Below, piece after piece: positions 60,398 through 64,000 of a stretch of 64,000 bases of DNA. The notes under the pieces were generated by a model. It saw only the letters and a list, made by a program, of their open reading frames with translations. It searched no databases and had not been told where the DNA came from. The DNA is from Saccharomyces uvarum (taxonomy: Eukaryota; Ascomycota; Saccharomycetes; Saccharomycetales; Saccharomycetaceae): NCBI GenBank assembly GCA_947243795.1, contig OX365929.1, positions 1,228,446 to 1,292,445 on the forward strand, written 5' to 3'. The stretch's first letter is position 1. Every line of letters begins with the position of its first letter. Both the position numbers and the translations under genes were made by a program.

Positions 60398-62619
60398 GGT
60401 ACTTCAGCTCGGCGGCTAAGTAAGCGGTGGTAAGAGTGACGCTATAAGATGAGTGAGGTGAACGATGGTATCTGCAGTGGCTCAATGTCCTGTCGGTCTG
60501 TATTCATGTCATCGGGGAATAAGAGCATTGCAAATTATGGTTTAGGTGTAGATATGTATTATTATATGAATTGATTAGTATGTATTGAAGTATAAAAATG
60601 GTCAATGAAAAGTGAAAAGTGAAGTAAACGGTAAAATATGAAATATAATTGTTTAGCGTCCGTAGGAGTGTGTGCTGCTGTTATAATAAAATATATGCAA
60701 TAATGGTAGGATGATATGAAGAGTGGTTGTAGCTATGTTATATTATATATATGGTAGTAATGATATGATGTGATAGTGTAAGAAAAGGAGTTAAAAGGTG
60801 GAAATTGTCAGAGGGTTGAGTATCGCGGTGATGGAAGGTGGTGTAGATATTGTAGCGTCCGTGCGAGATGCGTGTGAGTGTGCCAATGCAATATTTTACG
60901 TGATATTCCGAGAGAGCTGTGGTGATGATATTTCTATGCATCCGTGTGAGTATGCGATTCAATAATTATAGTATGATATGGGAGTGGTAAGAAGATACGT
61001 GCAGGTTATATTCTAAGCCATATGAGTAATGCGGTGATGGTATTGAGTTATTAGATGGCAGATAATATTGTGATATTTTGATATGATGTTATGCAATTAT
61101 TCAGAGTGGCTGACTGGGTATGATGTTAGAGAGAGCTGTGGTATGTCATGACAATATGGCAGTGGTGGAGGTATATTCTAGGGGAGGTATGTGGTAATAT
61201 AATATGTTGAGATGAGTGGTGGTATATTTTGTGGTATTATGGTATGGATAAACGGTTGTATAGTTATGGTATTATGGTAATAGAAGTGTGGTTAGGTTAT
61301 ATTACGAGGGTGGTGCCTATGATATTTTGTTATATGATGTATGATGCATGGTATGTTATGGGATATGATGTTGAGAATAGTGAGGGTATACGGTGGTGGT
61401 AGAATGTATATAGAATAACAGTATCTGGTATTATATTGGGATGAGTAACGGTATGTGATATATAGAGAGAGATGGTGAATGATACTGAGATATGTGGGGG
61501 TAGATAGATGGGCGGTGTGTAGTGTGGGGTGCGGGTGATAATGTATAATTGATGGTATGAGTGCAAATGTGAGAATGTTGAGATGTTTAAAGCGGATATA
61601 TGATGTAGAGTATCGTATTTAGTGGGGGGCAGAGTTTGGTGGTCGGGCGATGGATCGAATGTGAAAATGTCCAGGGTGTTAAGTGCTGAGGTTCGTGCCG
61701 TATATGGTGATAATGTGGTGGTATGGTAGATTGTTAGGTGGTATTTGAGGTGGAGTGGGTAGTTTAGGTATATAATTGGTGGTTGGAGTGGGGCTAAGAA
61801 ATAATGATTTATAGTTGGGTATGTATATTGGGTAAAAGGGTAGAAATTGTGAGAAAATATAAAAATATAGAATGTGAGAGTGGGAAGTTTAAGAATTATA
61901 GTGGTTTTGTATGTGATTTGTATTATATTTAGTGTCCGTGTGAGTATGTGGTGGTATTATAATATGGTATTGAGGGTACTGTAGAATGGTATATGGTATA
62001 ATGTGTAGGTATTAGGATATAGAGAGAACATATGGTATATAGTATGATAGTATGGGGGAGTTATGGAGAGTGATGATAAGTTGATAGTAGATGGGTATTG
62101 AGTTATGATATGTGATGGTATTATATTTTAGCGTCCGTAGGAGTGCGCGTATCAATTATAGTAGAAGTAGTCCGGATTATATAGTATGTCGATATTATGA
62201 GAAGAGTGGTAGTGTGGTATGGTATTATGATATATGGGATGGGATGTAGGAAGAGAGTGATGATAAGTGGTGATATGGTATTATTATATGGAGGGGTGTG
62301 GTGTTTAGGATTATTTGTTTAGGATTCGATATGCATGTTAGCGTCCGTAGGAGTATGTGGTGGTATTATAATATATAGGGAGTGATAAGATGGTATATAT
62401 GGAGAGAGACGATATTATGATATATGGTATGGGATATTGAGAGTGGTTAGGGTGAATTATGGAGGAGTGTGGTGTTTACGTTGATTTGTTTACGTTTGGA
62501 TATGTATATTTCGATGTATTTATTTGTTTACGTTTGGACGGTTGGAGAGTAGTGGTTAGGGTAGTGGGATATGGTATTACATTTAGCGTCCGTATGAGGA
62601 TGTGGTGGTATATGATATT

Positions 62620-62728
62620 GAAGTATGGTATATGATGTTAAGAGTGATGGTATATGATATTGAGAGTGATGGTATATGATATTGAGAGTGATGGTATATG
62701 ATATTGGGAGTCATAGTATATGGTGTTG
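62620..62728 (+). repeat. 22-bp tandem repeat, five copies
   Basis: The unit AGAGTGATGGTATATGATAT plus TG is exact at 62641-62662, 62663-62684 and nearly exact at 62685-62706, with diverged copies on either side. Confidence 0.9.
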
Positions 62729-62810
62729 AGAATAGTGGTGGAAAATAGATGGGTGATATATACTGCATGGTATATGATATTGTGGAGGGGTGTAGTGTAT
62801 ATGTTTGTGT

Positions 62811-62866
62811 GTTTAGGTTGATTTGTTTAGGTTGATTTGTTTAGGTTGATTTGTTTAGGTTGATTT
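62811..62866 (+). repeat. 14-bp tandem repeat, four copies
   Basis: GTTTAGGTTGATTT is repeated exactly four times, then passes into GTTTACGTTTGAA, an ARS-consensus-like sequence. Confidence 0.9.
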
Positions 62867-62910
62867 GTTTACGTTTGAATGTGTATGTTTTTATATACGT
62901 TTCGATAGTT

Positions 62911-62976
62911 GGAGATATTATGGAGATATTATGGAGATATTATGGAGATATTATGGAGATATTATGGAGATATTAT
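62911..62976 (+). repeat. 11-bp tandem repeat, six copies
   Basis: GGAGATATTAT is repeated exactly six times without interruption. Confidence 0.95.
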
Positions 62977-63142
62977 GGAGGGTAATGGTGTATGATATTG
63001 AGAATGGTCAGGGTATATAGGTAGGGAGATGGTGTGTGATGGTAAGTTGGTTGGTTGGTTGGTATGGCGGGTAATAGTATAGAGGGTGAGGATTGTGCTG
63101 ATATATGGTGATGCACATGGTATTGGAGTTGTAGATGAGAGG

Positions 63143-63572
63143 GTAATGATATTGGAGATGGAGGTGTTACCCAGATGGTAAGTATGATATATGTGGTAGT
63201 GGTAGTGTGGTATGTAGACATGTCGTATGGAAGAGTTAGGGAGGCCAATATGGTATTCGAGGGGTGGGGATTCGATGTGGGGGGATAAAATGAAAGAAAT
63301 GTGGTGGGAAGGTGTGAATGTACCAGGGTGTTAACTGGTGAGGTTCGTGGGGTGTGTGGGTGGTAATGATAGATGAGATGGAGGTTACCCAGATGGTGAG
63401 TATGATATGAGTGGTGTGGTAGCGTGGTATGTAGACATGTCGTATGGAAGAGTTAGGGAGGCCAATATGGTATTCGAGGGGTGGGGATTCGATGTGGAGG
63501 GATAAACTGAAAGAAATGTGGTGGGAAGATGTGAATGTAGCAGGGTGTTAAGTGGTGAGGTTCGTGGGGTGT
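63143..63572 (+). repeat. 217-bp direct tandem duplication next to the telomere
   Basis: Two copies (about 63143-63362 and 63363-63572) share long identical blocks, for example from GTAGACATGTCGTATGGAAG at 63214 and again at 63431, at an offset of 217 bp. Each has a TTAGGG (63236-63241 and 63453-63458). Both end in TGGTGAGGTTCGTGGGGTGT. A degenerate third copy of the last part lies at about 61655-61700. Confidence 0.9.
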
Positions 63573-64000
63573 GTGGGTGTGTGTGGGTGTGGTGTGGTGT
63601 GTGTGGGTGTGGTGTGTGGGTGTGGTGTGGGTGTGGGTGTGGGTGTGGGGTGTGGGTGTGGTGTGTGGGTGTGGGTGTGGTGTGGTGTGTGGGTGTGGGT
63701 GTGGGTGTGTGGGTGTGGTGTGTGGGGTGTGGTGTGTGGTGTGTGGGTGTGGGTGTGGTGTGGGTGTGGTGTGTGGGTGTGGTGTGGTGGTGTGGGTGTG
63801 GTGTGTGGGGTGTGGGTGTGTGGGTGTGGTGTGGTGTGGGTGTGGGTGTGGTGTGGGTGTGGGTGTGGTGGGGTGTGGTGTGTGGGTGTGGTGTGGTGTG
63901 GTGTGTGGGTGTGGTGTGGGTGTGGTGTGGGTGTGGGTGTGGGTGTGGGTGTGGTGTGGTGTGGTGTGGTGTGGGTTGTGGGTGGTGTGTGGGTGTGGTG
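63564..64000 (+). repeat. Telomere, TG1-3 repeat
   Basis: From about 63564 to the window end the plus strand is nothing but TG, TGG and TGGG units, with no A or C at all. This is the irregular telomerase product of Saccharomyces, on the strand expected for a right chromosome end. About 437 bp are present, somewhat longer than the usual S. cerevisiae length of roughly 300 bp, and the true end may lie further on. Confidence 0.97.

Larger units (their letters stand above)
60398..63142. repeat. Subtelomeric X/STR-like region
   Basis: About 2.7 kb of C-poor, G/T/A-rich plus strand without genes. GCGTCCGT-type motifs recur at 60656, 60855, 61932, 62131, 62341 and 62586. TTAGGG, the Tbf1 site typical of subtelomeric repeats, occurs at 62447-62452 and 62556-62561. 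Near-matches to the ARS consensus (GTTTACGTTT) occur near 62468, 62527 and 62867. Frames on the minus strand consist of His/Ile/Tyr/Thr-rich low complexity and are not genes. Confidence 0.8.

Noticed and set aside
62911-62976. Possible CRISPR-like array because of regular repeats
   Set aside because: The 11-bp units are directly adjacent without spacers and the organism is a yeast; it is a simple tandem repeat.
60738-63248. Several minus-strand frames in the subtelomere (His/Tyr/Ile/Thr-rich)
   Set aside because: They are translations of low-complexity repeats such as TATATGATATTG and lack normal composition; not genes.

Overview
This window is the right end of a Saccharomyces (sensu stricto) chromosome, finishing in telomeric TG1-3 repeat. 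From the left edge to about 45 kb the genes, their order and their strands match the S. cerevisiae chromosome IV right arm from PSP1 (YDR505C) to HSP31 (YDR533C). The proteins are not those of S. cerevisiae itself. From memory of the cerevisiae proteins, Smt3 differs at four residues and Grx2 at about ten of 143, which points to another species of the genus. I cannot name the species from sequence alone.

Core arm, 1-44 kb: PSP1 (cut by the left edge), GMC1, a tRNA-Leu(CAA) with intron next to a solo Ty LTR, GIN4, GNP1, SMT3, SDH7, EMI1, GRX2, YDR514C, SLF1, EMI2, GRH1, EUG1, FPR2, URC2, SPS2, SPS1, AGE1, YDR524C-B, SNA2, RBA50, HLR1, QCR7, APA2, CAB1, KRE28 and HSP31. Several neighbours share a theme. 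SPS1 and SPS2 are sporulation genes with exact middle-sporulation elements between them, and EUG1 and FPR2 are adjacent ER folding genes. APA2 is broken by a nonsense codon, two frameshifts and loss of the catalytic histidine. HSP31 is broken by two frameshifts and loss of the catalytic-dyad histidine.

Accessory block, 45-55 kb: beyond HSP31 the cerevisiae order stops (no FIT1, STL1, PAD1 or FDC1). In its place are a Gap1-like amino-acid permease, a divergently transcribed pyridoxal-phosphate enzyme with the diagnostic residues of 2,2-dialkylglycine decarboxylase, and a Zn2Cys6 regulator. The regulator's first exon and zinc cluster are only recovered by splicing a 76-nt intron. The permease/decarboxylase promoter carries a perfect 27-bp inverted repeat (8-nt loop), each arm holding CCG-N5-CGG. 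I read this as a self-contained system for uptake and catabolism of alpha,alpha-dialkyl amino acids such as 2-aminoisobutyrate, the building block of fungal peptaibols. This is the most interesting system in the window.

Subtelomere, 54-64 kb: a COS-family gene, an unrecognised gene remnant, a truncated and frameshifted MFS transporter pseudogene fused to an X-element-like repeat, an intact DLD3-like D-2-hydroxyacid dehydrogenase, then about 3 kb of C-poor, repeat-rich X/STR sequence with TTAGGG motifs, a 217-bp tandem duplication, and about 437 bp of telomeric repeat running to the window end.
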